Assembly (NCBI RefSeq): GCF_000188295.1
Contig: NZ_GL831112.1
Coordinates: 467,799-474,081, forward strand
Direction of reading: 5' to 3'
Source of the DNA: Streptococcus vestibularis ATCC 49124
GTDB taxonomy: Bacteria; Bacillota; Bacilli; Lactobacillales; Streptococcaceae
DNA: 6,283 bases
The translations under genes and the position numbers were made by a program. The stretch's first letter is position 1. Each line of letters begins with the position of its first letter. This document shows positions 6,263 through 6,283 of this stretch, piece by piece. The notes below the pieces were generated by a model. That model ran no database searches, was not told the DNA's origin, and saw only the letters and a list, made by a program, of their open reading frames with translations.

Positions 6263-6268
6263 TTGACA
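6263..6268 (+). promoter_or_regulatory. Consensus -35 box of a promoter running out of the window
   Basis: TTGACA matches the -35 consensus exactly. A -10 at the normal 16-18 base spacing would begin at 6285-6287, just beyond the last base, so the promoter cannot be confirmed. The sequence 6165-6262 has no gene and no other clear signal. It is best read as the native region between serB and the next chromosomal gene. Confidence 0.4.
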
Positions 6269-6283
6269 AATGGTAGAAAAAGA

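Overview
The window is a piece of a low-GC Firmicute chromosome, almost certainly Streptococcus. The GyrB and EzrA proteins read as streptococcal orthologues, and the order HAD hydrolase - gyrB - ezrA is familiar from that genus. The salivarius/thermophilus group is my best guess from protein recall, but it is not proven by the sequence. All real genes lie on the + strand.

Layout. Positions 2-112 are the C-terminal end of a HAD-family phosphatase-like gene whose stop codon touches the gyrB start. gyrB (113-2065) is complete and looks fully functional. A 96-base gap carries a clear extended -10 promoter and a strong ribosome binding site for ezrA (2162-3886), the membrane-anchored regulator of FtsZ ring assembly. 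A good Rho-independent terminator follows (3894-3921). serB (3997-4647) encodes phosphoserine phosphatase with all catalytic residues in place, and it too ends in a strong hairpin terminator (4668-4712).

The accessory part is an IS110-family insertion sequence of about 1.45 kb (roughly 4713-6164). It has one intact 400-residue DEDD/serine recombinase gene (4898-6100). The 185 bases in front of that gene hold two consecutive stem-loops with large internal loops, each capped by the same 12-base hairpin sequence. This is the architecture of an IS110 bridge RNA, with a target-binding loop followed by a donor-binding loop. I propose that the element sits exactly in the T-tract of the serB terminator, because TTTTT is present at both junctions. 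The two sides of the first loop fit the two flanks of that T-tract: about 8 of 9 positions on the left and 10 of 10 on the right, counting wobbles. The donor loop fits much less well. The element's right end carries its own hairpin ending on the second TTTTT, so the insertion leaves a terminator behind both serB and the transposase.

The first four genes are housekeeping functions: DNA supercoiling, cell division and serine synthesis. They are not obviously one pathway. The last ~120 bases (6165-6283) look like ordinary intergenic DNA leading to a promoter for a gene beyond the window, with a consensus -35 TTGACA at 6263-6268. No CRISPR array, tRNA or rRNA is present.
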